Notes under the pieces: model-generated
Told to the model about the DNA's origin: nothing
Database searches by the model: none
What the model saw: only the letters and a program-made list of their open reading frames with translations
In this document: in pieces, positions 16,872-24,546 of the stretch
How positions within the stretch are numbered: position 1 is the first letter of the stretch
Layout of the letters: every line of letters begins with the position of its first letter
NCBI GenBank assembly: GCA_937928755.1
Contig: CALEZI010000026.1
Coordinates: 1 to 61,523 of the forward strand
Direction: 5' to 3'
Length of the DNA: 61,523 nt
From: an uncultured Rhodanobacteraceae bacterium
GTDB lineage: Bacteria > Pseudomonadota > Gammaproteobacteria > Xanthomonadales > SZUA-5
Made by a program: the position numbers and the translations under genes

Positions 16872-17273
16872 ATGAGCGAAGAGACCCACACCGCCAGGCG
16901 CACACTGGTCCGCGATGTTCTGGTGCTGCAACTCAAACTGTTCATCGAAGCGGCGCGCGATCTGGCGTTGAGCCCGGTGACACTGGCCGCCGCCGCGCTT
17001 GATCTGCTGCTGACGAAACGGCAGCCGCCGCGCTATTTCCGTCAGGTCATGGACTTCGGACAGCGCAGCGACGAGTGGATCGACCTGTGGGTCGCAGCGC
17101 GCGATCCCATGCAGCCGCCCGGACCGGTAGACAGCGTGCTCAACAGCGTCGAACAGGCGCTGCGCGATCCCAAGGCCGGAGCACAGCGCGCGCGCATCCT
17201 GAAGCGCTGGGCCGAACGTCAAGTATCGCGGGCGCGCAAGCGCATCGATCAAAGCCCGCCAGCGCAGTCGTGA
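16872..17273 (+). CDS. Hypothetical small helical protein
   Basis: 133 residues from an ATG at 16872. The middle is a hydrophobic helical stretch (LALSPVTLAAAALDLLLTKR), followed by RYFRQVMDFGQRSDEWIDLW and an Arg-rich C-terminus (RARILKRWAERQVSRARKRIDQ). It has no signal peptide. The chain looks like a cytoplasmic or membrane-associated helical bundle. I do not recognise a named family. A REP pair follows its 3' end. Confidence 0.6.
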   Translation: MSEETHTARRTLVRDVLVLQLKLFIEAARDLALSPVTLAAAALDLLLTKRQPPRYFRQVMDFGQRSDEWIDLWVAARDPMQPPGPVDSVLNSVEQALRDPKAGAQRARILKRWAERQVSRARKRIDQSPPAQS

Positions 17274-17326
17274 GAGCGTAAACCCCGCGAGCCTCGCGCT
17301 CCTGGAGCCTCCAGCCGCGCGGCCTT

Positions 17327-17404
17327 GGAGGGCGCCGCGCCTGCGGCGCCGCTCTTCAGCCAATCACCCAGATCAACAGCGGCCGCGCAGGCGCGCGGCC
17401 CTCC
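17327..17404. repeat. Opposed REP pair (BIME) with GGAG heads
   Basis: Forward copy: GGAG (17327-17330) then GGCGCCGC-GCCT-GCGGCGCC (17331-17350). Reverse copy: GGCCGCGC-AGGC-GCGCGGCC (17381-17400) then CTCC, the complement of GGAG. The reverse copy is preceded by ATCAACAGC, the same flank that precedes each palindrome in the 14 kb cluster. It sits between two convergent genes, where such pairs can fold as strong hairpins and protect or end transcripts. Confidence 0.78.
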
Positions 17405-17458
17405 AGGAGCTGTCGAGCCGCGCGATTGTGGCGCCGCTTTTCTCGGAAATTCGGCGGA

Positions 17459-18865
17459 TCACAAATCCTCGAACTTGCCGTAGTCCTTGAGTTGCTCGAC
17501 AACGGCCTTGTCGCCGACCACCACGATCGACTGCTGTTTCGGGTCGTAATACTTGCTGCCGATCGCCTGGACCTGTTCAACGGTCACTTCGCGGATCTTT
17601 GGCACGAACTCGCCAAGGAACTCGGGTGGCAGGCCGACCAGCCAGTTGCCGGCGAGGGTTCCTGCGACGGCGCCCTGCAACTGGTTGCTGATCAGATACC
17701 CGCCGGCGACGTACCGCTTGTTCATGTCGAGCTCTGCAGCGCTGACCGGTTCTGCGCCAATGCGCTGGTACTCGGCGAAGAACTCGCCGATCGCCTTGCC
17801 GGTGACCTCGTTGCGTACATCGGCGCTGGCGATCAAGGCGCCGCCCGCGGATTGCGCCCGGTAGCCGACGCCAGCGCCGTAGGTGTAGCCCTTGTCCTCG
17901 CGCAGGTTCTGCATCAGACGACTGCTGAAACCGCCGCCGAGCAGGGTGCTGGTCAGCCGCAGCGGGATGTAATCGGCATGCGTGGCCGGGATCGCCGGTC
18001 GTCCGATGCGCACCGTCGACTGCACACTGCCTTCGCGCTCGAGGTGAACGAAGCTCGGTTTGGCCTCGGAGCGGGTTGCGCTGACCGACTTGATGGCTTC
18101 GCCTTTGGCTTTCCAGTCGCCGAACGCGGCCTCGGCGAGCTTGAAGGCTGTGTCGGCGTCGATGCGTCCAGTGACCACCAGCAGTGCCTGGTCAGGACGC
18201 AGGCGCTGCTGATATGCCGCCTGCAGTTCCTCGCGGGTGACTGCATTGATCGAAGCTTCGGTCGCCTGGGTGCGAGAATAAGGGTGGTCGCCATAAACCG
18301 CCGTCAGCATCGCGCGTTCGGCGCGAAAGCCGGGCTGTGCTTCCGCAGCCTTGAGGCCCTGCAACGCATTGGCCTTGGCCAGCGCCACTTCGTTCTCGGG
18401 GAAGGTTGGCGTACGCACGATCTGGCTCATCAACTGCAGCATCGGCTCGGCATTCGACGCCGTGGCGTTCGCGTACACAGTCAAACCGTCGTTCCCGGCG
18501 CCAGCGCCGACCGAGCCGCCATATCCTTGGGCGGCCTCGGCGATCGCCTTGGAATCGAGTTTCTCAGTGCCCTCGCTGAGCATCGCGGCCACCATTGACG
18601 CCAACGCCGGCCGGTCGACAGGGTCGGCCGCGAGGCCCGCATTCTTGAACGCCAGCACGTAGTCCACACGCGGCACGCCGTCGCGTGGCACCACCCAGAC
18701 GGTGAGTCCGTTGTCCAGCGTCTTCCTGGCGATCTCCGGTACCGGCAGCGGCTTGTCTGCCCCGTAGGCCGGCATGTTCTTCGGCAGCGCCATGTCGGCG
18801 GCAAGGGCGACCGGCGCGATCAGCGCACCGATGACGAGGGCGAGCAAAGTCTTGGTCATGGTCAT
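17459..18865 (-). CDS. M16 family peptidase homologue, non-catalytic subunit
   Basis: 468 residues with a signal peptide (KTLLALVIGALIAPVALAAD). The two-repeat M16 fold is clear: ARKTLDNGLTVWVVPRDGVPRVDYVLAFKNAG at the N-terminus and LREDKGYTYGAGVGYRAQSAGGALIAS in the second half. At the HxxEH position the sequence reads ALASMVAAMLSEGT (87-100), so the zinc site is absent. The Arg/Tyr pair of non-catalytic partners (RxxKGYTYG) is kept. It probably pairs with the active subunit encoded 10 bp upstream on the same strand to make a periplasmic heterodimeric zinc protease, as in other bacterial M16 pairs. Confidence 0.9.
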   Translation of the reverse strand: MTMTKTLLALVIGALIAPVALAADMALPKNMPAYGADKPLPVPEIARKTLDNGLTVWVVPRDGVPRVDYVLAFKNAGLAADPVDRPALASMVAAMLSEGTEKLDSKAIAEAAQGYGGSVGAGAGNDGLTVYANATASNAEPMLQLMSQIVRTPTFPENEVALAKANALQGLKAAEAQPGFRAERAMLTAVYGDHPYSRTQATEASINAVTREELQAAYQQRLRPDQALLVVTGRIDADTAFKLAEAAFGDWKAKGEAIKSVSATRSEAKPSFVHLEREGSVQSTVRIGRPAIPATHADYIPLRLTSTLLGGGFSSRLMQNLREDKGYTYGAGVGYRAQSAGGALIASADVRNEVTGKAIGEFFAEYQRIGAEPVSAAELDMNKRYVAGGYLISNQLQGAVAGTLAGNWLVGLPPEFLGEFVPKIREVTVEQVQAIGSKYYDPKQQSIVVVGDKAVVEQLKDYGKFEDL

Positions 18866-18875
18866 GGACGTGATC

Positions 18876-20267
18876 TCAGTTCTTGGCGGCGGCTTCGGCG
18901 GCCAGCATGGCGGCCGGCTTGCGATCGATGACGGTGCGATTGGCCGCGGTCAGGTAGTTCTTCGCGACGCGCTTCAGATCGTCCGAGGTCACGGCCTCGA
19001 TCTTGCCGGGAATCTGGTTGACCACCTTGGCATCGCCCCAGAGTGCCTGGAAGATCGCCAGCTTGTCGGCGCGATTGAGGAAACTCTCCATTTCGTTGTT
19101 CCAGTCGGACAGCATGCCGGTCTTGACGCGTGCCAGTTCCTCATCGGATACGCCATCGGCGATGACCCTGGCGATCAGCGCATCCATTTCGTCGATCAAC
19201 TGCTCCGAGGTGACGTTCGGCTTGTACAGCGCGAACAGCGTCAGCAGCGTCGGGCCGTCGTACTCGAACGGACCCGTCAGGCCGAACAGGAAGTCGATGT
19301 TCAGGGCCATTTCCTTGCCCTTGACCAGGCCCTGGTACATGCGCGACGCATCGCCACCCGCGAGCACTTCCGCCAGCACCGCGAACGGCGCCTGATCGGC
19401 GCTGCCGCGCTCGGCGATCTTCCAGGCCACGGCGACGGCCGGCACCTGAGCCAGCGCATCGGACTGGGTGATGCGTTTTTCTTCCGTGTTCAGCGGCTCG
19501 CTGACGTCCGGGTGCGGCGGCGTTTCACGGCGCTCGATCTTGCCGAAGTACTTTTCGGCCAGCTTGAAGCCGTCCTCTGCGCTGATATCGCCGGCCATCG
19601 AGATCACGGCGTTGTTTGGGCCGTAATAATCGCGATGGAAGGCGCGCACGTCGTCCAGGCTGGCATTTTCCAGATCGACGAAACTGCCGTAACCGTCGTG
19701 GTTGTTCTCCCACTTCTGGAACGCGTGCTGGCCGATATCGATCCACATGAAACCGCCATACGGCTGGTTCTTGACGTTGACGCGAATTTCTTCCTTGACC
19801 ACGTCCTGCTGGTTCTTCAGCGTCTTCTCGTTGAAGTCGAGCGTGGTCATGCGATCCGCTTCCAGCCACAGGATCGGTTCCAGCGCGGACACCGGCGCCA
19901 CCTCGATGTAGTTGGTGTAGTCCGGTCGCGTCGAGCCGTTGTTGCGGCCACCGCCGCCGGTGATCACCTTGTCGAAGGTGCCCTCCGGCGCGTTCGGCGA
20001 TCCCTCGAACATCAGATGCTCGAACAGATGGGCGAAACCGGAGCGGTTCTTCGGTTCCAGTCGCATGCCGACCTTGTAGACCACACTGACGCCGACCACA
20101 GGCGCGCTGCGATCTTCGGACACGACCACGGTTAGGCCGTTGTCGAGGGTTTTCACCGCCACGGGGATTTCCCAGCGGTCGGCATCGGCGTCTGCAGCGA
20201 GCAGGGGAGCGGTCAAGGACAGACCAATCAACAGGGACAACAGGGAACGTCTACGCGTGGCGATCAT
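18876..20267 (-). CDS. M16 family zinc metallopeptidase, catalytic subunit
   Basis: 463 residues with a signal peptide (SLLSLLIGLSLTAPLLAAD). The inverted zinc motif is intact: HLFEH at 80-84 and a third ligand, probably Glu160, in DVVKEEIRVN. NGSTRPDYTNYIEVAP (substrate-groove region) is also present. It is first in a two-gene operon with the non-catalytic homologue. The pair likely digests unfolded peptides in the periplasm. The ATG at 20267 precedes the signal peptide directly. A palindromic repeat lies 160 bp upstream. Confidence 0.93.
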   Translation of the reverse strand: MIATRRRSLLSLLIGLSLTAPLLAADADADRWEIPVAVKTLDNGLTVVVSEDRSAPVVGVSVVYKVGMRLEPKNRSGFAHLFEHLMFEGSPNAPEGTFDKVITGGGGRNNGSTRPDYTNYIEVAPVSALEPILWLEADRMTTLDFNEKTLKNQQDVVKEEIRVNVKNQPYGGFMWIDIGQHAFQKWENNHDGYGSFVDLENASLDDVRAFHRDYYGPNNAVISMAGDISAEDGFKLAEKYFGKIERRETPPHPDVSEPLNTEEKRITQSDALAQVPAVAVAWKIAERGSADQAPFAVLAEVLAGGDASRMYQGLVKGKEMALNIDFLFGLTGPFEYDGPTLLTLFALYKPNVTSEQLIDEMDALIARVIADGVSDEELARVKTGMLSDWNNEMESFLNRADKLAIFQALWGDAKVVNQIPGKIEAVTSDDLKRVAKNYLTAANRTVIDRKPAAMLAAEAAAKN

Positions 20268-20430
20268 GAGCGCTGGCCGACAGGTGGATTTGGAGTGAGG
20301 CGGCGGAGGCTACGCCCGCGATGCACGTCGGTACAGGGGCGAAAGTCACGATCGGTTGCAGCGGGGGCGGCGCGCGTGCCGTTGCGAGTGGACTGCTTCC
20401 GGTCGAGGCTACGGACAAATCCATGAAAGT

Positions 20431-20543
20431 CGTCATTGCGAAGTGCGCAGCGACTAAGCAATCCAGCGTCTCTGTGTTGCTGTAACCCGATGACGCGACA
20501 ACCAGTTAGTGTCACTGGATTGCTTCGCTACGCTCGCCATGAC
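20431..20543. repeat. Palindromic repeat, CATTGCGA...TCGCCATGACA type (copy 1)
   Basis: A 110 bp intergenic element whose ends are inverted copies: CATTGCGAAGTGCGCAGCGA with AAGCAATCCAG on the left, CTGGATTGCTTCGCTACGCTCGCCATGAC on the right. A second copy lies at 35220-35334. Similar non-coding palindromes occur in many bacterial phyla. The copy here is more decayed than the second. Confidence 0.8.
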
Positions 20544-20554
20544 ATTTCGTCGGA

Positions 20555-21331
20555 CTAGTCCAGTGCCGGCCAGGCCGATGGATCGAGCGTTTCGCGGTAG
20601 GCATGCCAGGCCGAGTACGCCAGCCACGGCATGACCACGACCAGGCCAAGGAATGCGGTCAGGAAACCGATCGCGGTGAGCGCGGCGATCAGCGCGGCCC
20701 ACAGCGCCATGGTGAACTTGTTGCGCAGCACCGCATTCACGCTCGACACGCAGGCGGTGACCATGTCGACATCGCGGTCGGCGATCATCGGCAACGAGAA
20801 CGCCGCGGTTGCGAACGTGATTGCGGCGAAGATCGAGCCCACCGCCGAACCGATGGTGAGGTACTCCACCAGGGCCATCAGGTCGTTCTCTTCGACCGGA
20901 ACGAAGACGTTGATCATCATGCCGGCGCGCGACCACAGCAGCAGGATGATCAATTGCGCCAGCGCGAATACACCGGCCTGGCCGACCACGCGTCGCGCCA
21001 GCACGAAGGACTTGTCGAGTGTCGGCTTGCGCCCGGCGGCCAGTTCGCGACTGACGCAGTAGAGACCGACACCGATCAGTGGCGCGACGAACACGAATCC
21101 CGACAACAAGGTGGCAAGCAAGGCGAAGCGTCCGAGCGACCATGCCAGCCATGACACCAGCACGCTGACCACCAGGATCACCCCACCGAATACCAACGTA
21201 AGTCCTGGTGCACGCTTGAGATCTTGCCAGCCCTGGCGCAACCAGCGCCATGGCGCGTCCAGCGTCAGGTCGGCGCAGGGAACGACGAAAGGCCGTGCGT
21301 CTTCCGCCGACTCTGGCAGTTTGTCGTCCAT
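20555..21331 (-). CDS. DUF2189 family integral membrane protein
   Basis: 258 residues from the ATG at 21331, which has a strong GGAGGAG ribosome-binding site. After a short polar N-terminus (DLTLDAPWRWLRQGWQDLKRAPGLTLVFG) there are about six membrane segments, including VILVVSVLVSWLAWSLG, FALLATLLSGFVFVAPLIGVGLY and LIAALTAIGFLTAFLGLVVVMPWLAYSAWHAYR. This is the DUF2189 pattern, a predicted inner-membrane protein of unknown role. The frame open to 21358 would only add an Arg-rich leader. It is flanked by two repeat elements and appears monocistronic. Confidence 0.85.
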   Translation of the reverse strand: MDDKLPESAEDARPFVVPCADLTLDAPWRWLRQGWQDLKRAPGLTLVFGGVILVVSVLVSWLAWSLGRFALLATLLSGFVFVAPLIGVGLYCVSRELAAGRKPTLDKSFVLARRVVGQAGVFALAQLIILLLWSRAGMMINVFVPVEENDLMALVEYLTIGSAVGSIFAAITFATAAFSLPMIADRDVDMVTACVSSVNAVLRNKFTMALWAALIAALTAIGFLTAFLGLVVVMPWLAYSAWHAYRETLDPSAWPALD

Positions 21332-21412
21332 GCGTCTCCTCCCCGAGCGCCGAGACAATTGTAGGTCACGTTGGCTGCACAGCGGACTACGTGACTCGTC
21401 GCGCCGTCACCC

Positions 21413-21573
21413 AGTGTGGTGTCCCAAAAGTAACTTGAAGAAACTTCTGATGAATTTCGGCCCGAGGCAAGGCGCGAGGAGGAGTCATAGCAGGGCTATG
21501 GCGACGACGAGCAACGCAGCATTCGGGGCGAAAGGCGCAGAAATGGTTCAAGGTAATTTTGGGACACCACACC
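21413..21573. repeat. MITE-like element with ~35 bp terminal inverted repeats
   Basis: A non-coding element of about 160 bp. The left end GTGTGGTGTCCCAAAAGTAA and the right end, read in reverse as GTGTGGTGTCCCAAAATTAC, are inverted repeats extending about 35 bp. The centre holds a second hairpin, GTCATAGC-AGG-GCTATGG. The centre resembles a hairpin common in proteobacterial intergenic DNA. The last 52 bases of the window align end-to-end without gaps to its left end, so at least one more copy exists. No transposase is encoded. Confidence 0.8.
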
Positions 21574-21600
21574 AGTCCCTGCGGGCCAACGTGACCTACC

Positions 21601-22155
21601 TCACCCACGGACCGTCGACGATTGCCTGACTACCGGAGTCAGCGCGACTGATTTCTGCGCATCCATCATCTGCGCTTCGCCATCCTGGATCAGGCATTGC
21701 AGACGCATGTTGCGCCCGATCAGGCCCCCGAGTGCGTTCACTTGCTCGCCCGGCAACTCGACTACCGCAAGGTTGCTGCAGCGCGCCAGTGCAGCGGCAT
21801 TCTTTTCCCACCAAAGCGCAAAGCTGCGACCACTGTAGCCGATCACGATCACCTCGCGGGCGCGGCCGCAGGCGCGGCGGATGCGCGCCTCGTCCGGCTG
21901 ACCGAGGTAGATCCACTGCTCGATCTCGCCGCTCAGCGACTTGCGCAGCAGATCGGGTTCATCATCTGTGCTCAGCCCGCGACCGAACTCCAGCGCTTCG
22001 TCTGCGAACAGTGCGAACGCCAACAGCCGCACCATGACCCGCTCGCCGGTTTCCGAAGGATGTCGGGCCAGCGTCAGCGCATGGGTTTCGTAATGGTCCC
22101 GATCGAGATCGTTGATCTGCAGATCGACCTTGTGGACGGTTGCCTTGGCTGCCAT
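21601..22155 (-). CDS. yaeQ: YaeQ family protein
   Basis: 184 residues starting MAAKATVHKVDLQINDLDRD. HYETHALTLARHPSETGERVMVRLLAFALFADE is the family signature, and the fold is a PD-(D/E)XK nuclease-like alpha/beta domain. GYSGRSFALWWEKN follows later in the chain. The E. coli homologue was once reported to compensate for loss of the RfaH antiterminator, but the biochemical role is unsettled. I choose the ATG at 22155 by family alignment; an ATG five codons earlier (22170) is possible, and neither has a strong ribosome-binding site. It is monocistronic, next to a MITE-like element. Confidence 0.88.
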   Translation of the reverse strand: MAAKATVHKVDLQINDLDRDHYETHALTLARHPSETGERVMVRLLAFALFADEALEFGRGLSTDDEPDLLRKSLSGEIEQWIYLGQPDEARIRRACGRAREVIVIGYSGRSFALWWEKNAAALARCSNLAVVELPGEQVNALGGLIGRNMRLQCLIQDGEAQMMDAQKSVALTPVVRQSSTVRG

Positions 22156-22353
22156 CGGGGCCTGGACCATTGGAGAGGGTAATCAGCATAGCCAATGTTC
22201 AGTCCATGCCCTCGCGGAACGCTTCGAGGCTGCCAGGGTGCATGCTGAGGTCAAATCCGAAGCGCGATTTCAGTTGGAAGTCTGCGGCAAAAGAGTCTTC
22301 ATCCACGGCAGAAATATCGGCATGCGATACTCCGGGCGACCGCAAGGAAGTCC

Positions 22354-23118
22354 GTGCAAGCCATGCCCGAAGCGCAGCGACTACGTGAGGCGATCAAGCG
22401 CCAGTTGAAGGCGCGTGGCCTGCGTTACCTGGACCTAGCGCAGGCGCTGGGACTGTCGGAACCCAGCGTCAAGCGCCTGTTGTCGCGCGGCGGCATCACG
22501 TTGGAGCGTCTGGAGCGCATCTGCGAGGTGCTGGAGACCGATTTCTTCGAACTCGCGCGCGCCGGACGACGCGTCGCCGAACGATCGAACGTGCTCACGC
22601 TGGCGCAGGAAGAGGCGCTGGCCGCCGATCCGCGTCTGCTGACGCTGTTCCATCTGCTCTGCAATGACTGGACCGCGGCTGAGGTCAAACAGGAATTCGG
22701 TCTCACCGAAGTATCGATCGTCCGCTTGCTGGCGCGTCTGGATCGCCTGAAACTGCTGGAACTGCAGCCCGAGAATCGTGTGCGCATGTTGGTGGCGCGA
22801 GATTTCGCATGGCGTCCGCAGGGCCCGGTGATGCGGCGCTGGGCACGCAGCGCGGTGGTCGAGTTCTTTCGCGGCGATTTCGACGCCGCGGATGCGTTCC
22901 TGCGCCTGGAAGTGAAGGAGTTCGGAGCGGCTTCAAGCGCCCTGCTGCGACGGCGCCTGGAAAAGGTGGTTCAGGAGTTCAACGAACTGGCCACCGTCGA
23001 TGCCAGCTTGCCGGGCAGCAAGCGTCGCGGTATCGGCCTGGTCATCGGCTTGCGTCCGTTCGCGTTCTCGCTGCTGGAATCGCTGCGCGAGGAAGTGGCC
23101 AGGCGCCCGCGTGCGTGA
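22354..23118 (+). CDS. XRE/Cro-type transcriptional regulator
   Basis: 254 residues. The N-terminal helix-turn-helix (about 10-65) reads RLREAIKRQLKARGLRYLDL, then LGLSEPSVKRLLSRGGITLERLERICEVLETDF. A second winged-helix-like segment (about 95-145: LCNDWTAAEVKQEFGLTEVS, IVRLLARLDRLKLLELQPEN) follows, then a helical C-terminal domain that may bind a ligand or dimerise. A GTG at 22354 has AAGGAAG at good spacing; an ATG three codons later is the alternative. It stands just upstream of the atypical phosphofructokinase gene on the same strand, so it may regulate it, but this is inference. Confidence 0.8.
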   Translation: MQAMPEAQRLREAIKRQLKARGLRYLDLAQALGLSEPSVKRLLSRGGITLERLERICEVLETDFFELARAGRRVAERSNVLTLAQEEALAADPRLLTLFHLLCNDWTAAEVKQEFGLTEVSIVRLLARLDRLKLLELQPENRVRMLVARDFAWRPQGPVMRRWARSAVVEFFRGDFDAADAFLRLEVKEFGAASSALLRRRLEKVVQEFNELATVDASLPGSKRRGIGLVIGLRPFAFSLLESLREEVARRPRA

Positions 23119-23196
23119 TTCGTGGCGACCGATCAGCCAACGCTCAAGAAGGTTTCGTCAAGAATGATTTGTGAACAAGGGTTCTGAAGGTTGATC

Positions 23197-24288
23197 ATGA
23201 AAAAACTATTGGTGCTTACCGGTGGCGGCGATTGCCCGGGTTTGAACGCCGTTATTCGCGGGATCGTGAAACGTGCGCGAAAATCAAGGGACTGGGAAGT
23301 CTACGGCAGTATTGAAGCGTTTAACGGCGTATTCAGCGAGCCCACACAACTGGTCAAACTGAATCGCAAGAGAACCGCGGGAATCCACGTGCGCGGCGGC
23401 ACCATCCTCAAGACCACCAACAAGGGAAACCCAACCAACTACCCGGTGCCACAGGCAGACGGGACGGTAAAGTTCGTCGACCGAACCGATGAATTGGTCG
23501 ACCGCATCAAATTCCTCGGCTTTGATGCGGTCGTAAATATTGGTGGAGATGGTTCGCAAAAGATATCACAGGCCCTTTACCAGAAAGGCCTGAATATCAT
23601 CGGAGTGCCCAAGACCATCGACAACGATCTGTCTGCAACTGACATGACTTTCGGGTTTCAGACCGCAGTGCAGATTGCGACCGACAGCTTCGACAAACTG
23701 GTAACCACGGCCGAAAGCCATGACCGCGTGATGATCATGGAGGTCATGGGCCGCGATGCCGGGTGGATTGCGTTGCACACAGCCATCGCTGGAGGCGCGG
23801 AGATTTGCCTGATCCCGGAGATTCCTTATGACATCAATAAAATAGTCAGGCGCATTACCTCGCGCTACAGCAATGGCCAGGGTTTCGTCAACATCGTGAT
23901 ATCCGAGGGAGCCAGACCCAAAAACGGGACGATCACCGCATCTCAAGGGTCGGAAGGCTCTGAGCATCCACGTCTGGGAGGCGTTGCGTTTCAGCTTTCA
24001 AGGCAGTTGAAAGACGCCGGTTGTCCGGCCGAGATTCGCGAGACGGTTCTCGGTCACGTTCAACGCGGTGGCATCCCGACAGCGTTCGATCGGGTGTTGG
24101 CCACTCTTTTCGGGGTGAAGGCTTTCGAGCTCGTGCTAGAAGGGAAATTCGGCGAAATGGTCCGCCTGAGAAATAATGCGATCGACTCGGTAAGTCTGGA
24201 AGAGGCCACCCGCAGTTACAATTTTGTGGAAAGGGATGGCTATCTGATCAAGGCGGCCAAGGGACTGGGAATCAGCTTTGGGGATTGA
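23197..24288 (+). CDS. 6-phosphofructokinase (GGDGS/PKTIDND type)
   Basis: 363 residues of a phosphofructokinase: LTGGGDCPGLNAVIRGIV at the N-terminus, GGDGS (116-120), PKTIDND (138-144, catalytic Asp142), MGRDAGWIA (184-192) and a C-terminal PAEIRETVLGHVQRGG. It phosphorylates fructose 6-phosphate to the 1,6-bisphosphate. The phosphoryl-donor positions are mixed: Gly in GGDGS suggests ATP, while Lys in PKT is usual for pyrophosphate enzymes, so the donor cannot be settled from sequence. Codons rich in A/T (AAA, AAT, ATT, TCA, GGA) make this gene clearly lower in GC than its neighbours, which suggests horizontal acquisition. ATG 23197 is chosen (GAAGG upstream). Confidence 0.92.
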   Translation: MKKLLVLTGGGDCPGLNAVIRGIVKRARKSRDWEVYGSIEAFNGVFSEPTQLVKLNRKRTAGIHVRGGTILKTTNKGNPTNYPVPQADGTVKFVDRTDELVDRIKFLGFDAVVNIGGDGSQKISQALYQKGLNIIGVPKTIDNDLSATDMTFGFQTAVQIATDSFDKLVTTAESHDRVMIMEVMGRDAGWIALHTAIAGGAEICLIPEIPYDINKIVRRITSRYSNGQGFVNIVISEGARPKNGTITASQGSEGSEHPRLGGVAFQLSRQLKDAGCPAEIRETVLGHVQRGGIPTAFDRVLATLFGVKAFELVLEGKFGEMVRLRNNAIDSVSLEEATRSYNFVERDGYLIKAAKGLGISFGD

Positions 24289-24515
24289 GTTCTGACGCTT
24301 TGCCGCCGACTCGTGCAACAGCCTGCTACCCGCGACGCCGCCATGCGCCGCATCGCTGCAAGGCATTCGCTGTTCACCTTGGCAAGGAAGGCTGATGCTG
24401 TGCGGGTTGCGGCGCTGCGGTAGTTGCGCACGGCCTTGCGGTAGCCGTTGCAGCCGCAAAGCTGAAGGGCAGCGACGCGGCCGAGTCGCACAAGCCTGCC
24501 GATGACTCATAATGG

Positions 24516-24539
24516 CCAGTTCACATGAGCGCGAACTGG
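24516..24539 (+). promoter_or_regulatory. Hairpin over the RIO kinase start region
   Basis: CCAGTTC (24516-24522) and GAACTGG (24533-24539) form a 7 bp stem with a 10 nt loop, ending 7 nt before the ATG at 24547. It occupies the place where a Shine-Dalgarno should be, and no good one is visible. It may limit translation of the kinase or act as an operator. Confidence 0.45.
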
Positions 24540-24546
24540 TTGACTG

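Noticed and set aside
24289..24546. tRNA or small RNA in the gap before the RIO kinase
   Set aside because: No cloverleaf or conserved small-RNA fold could be traced; only a short hairpin near the start is supported.
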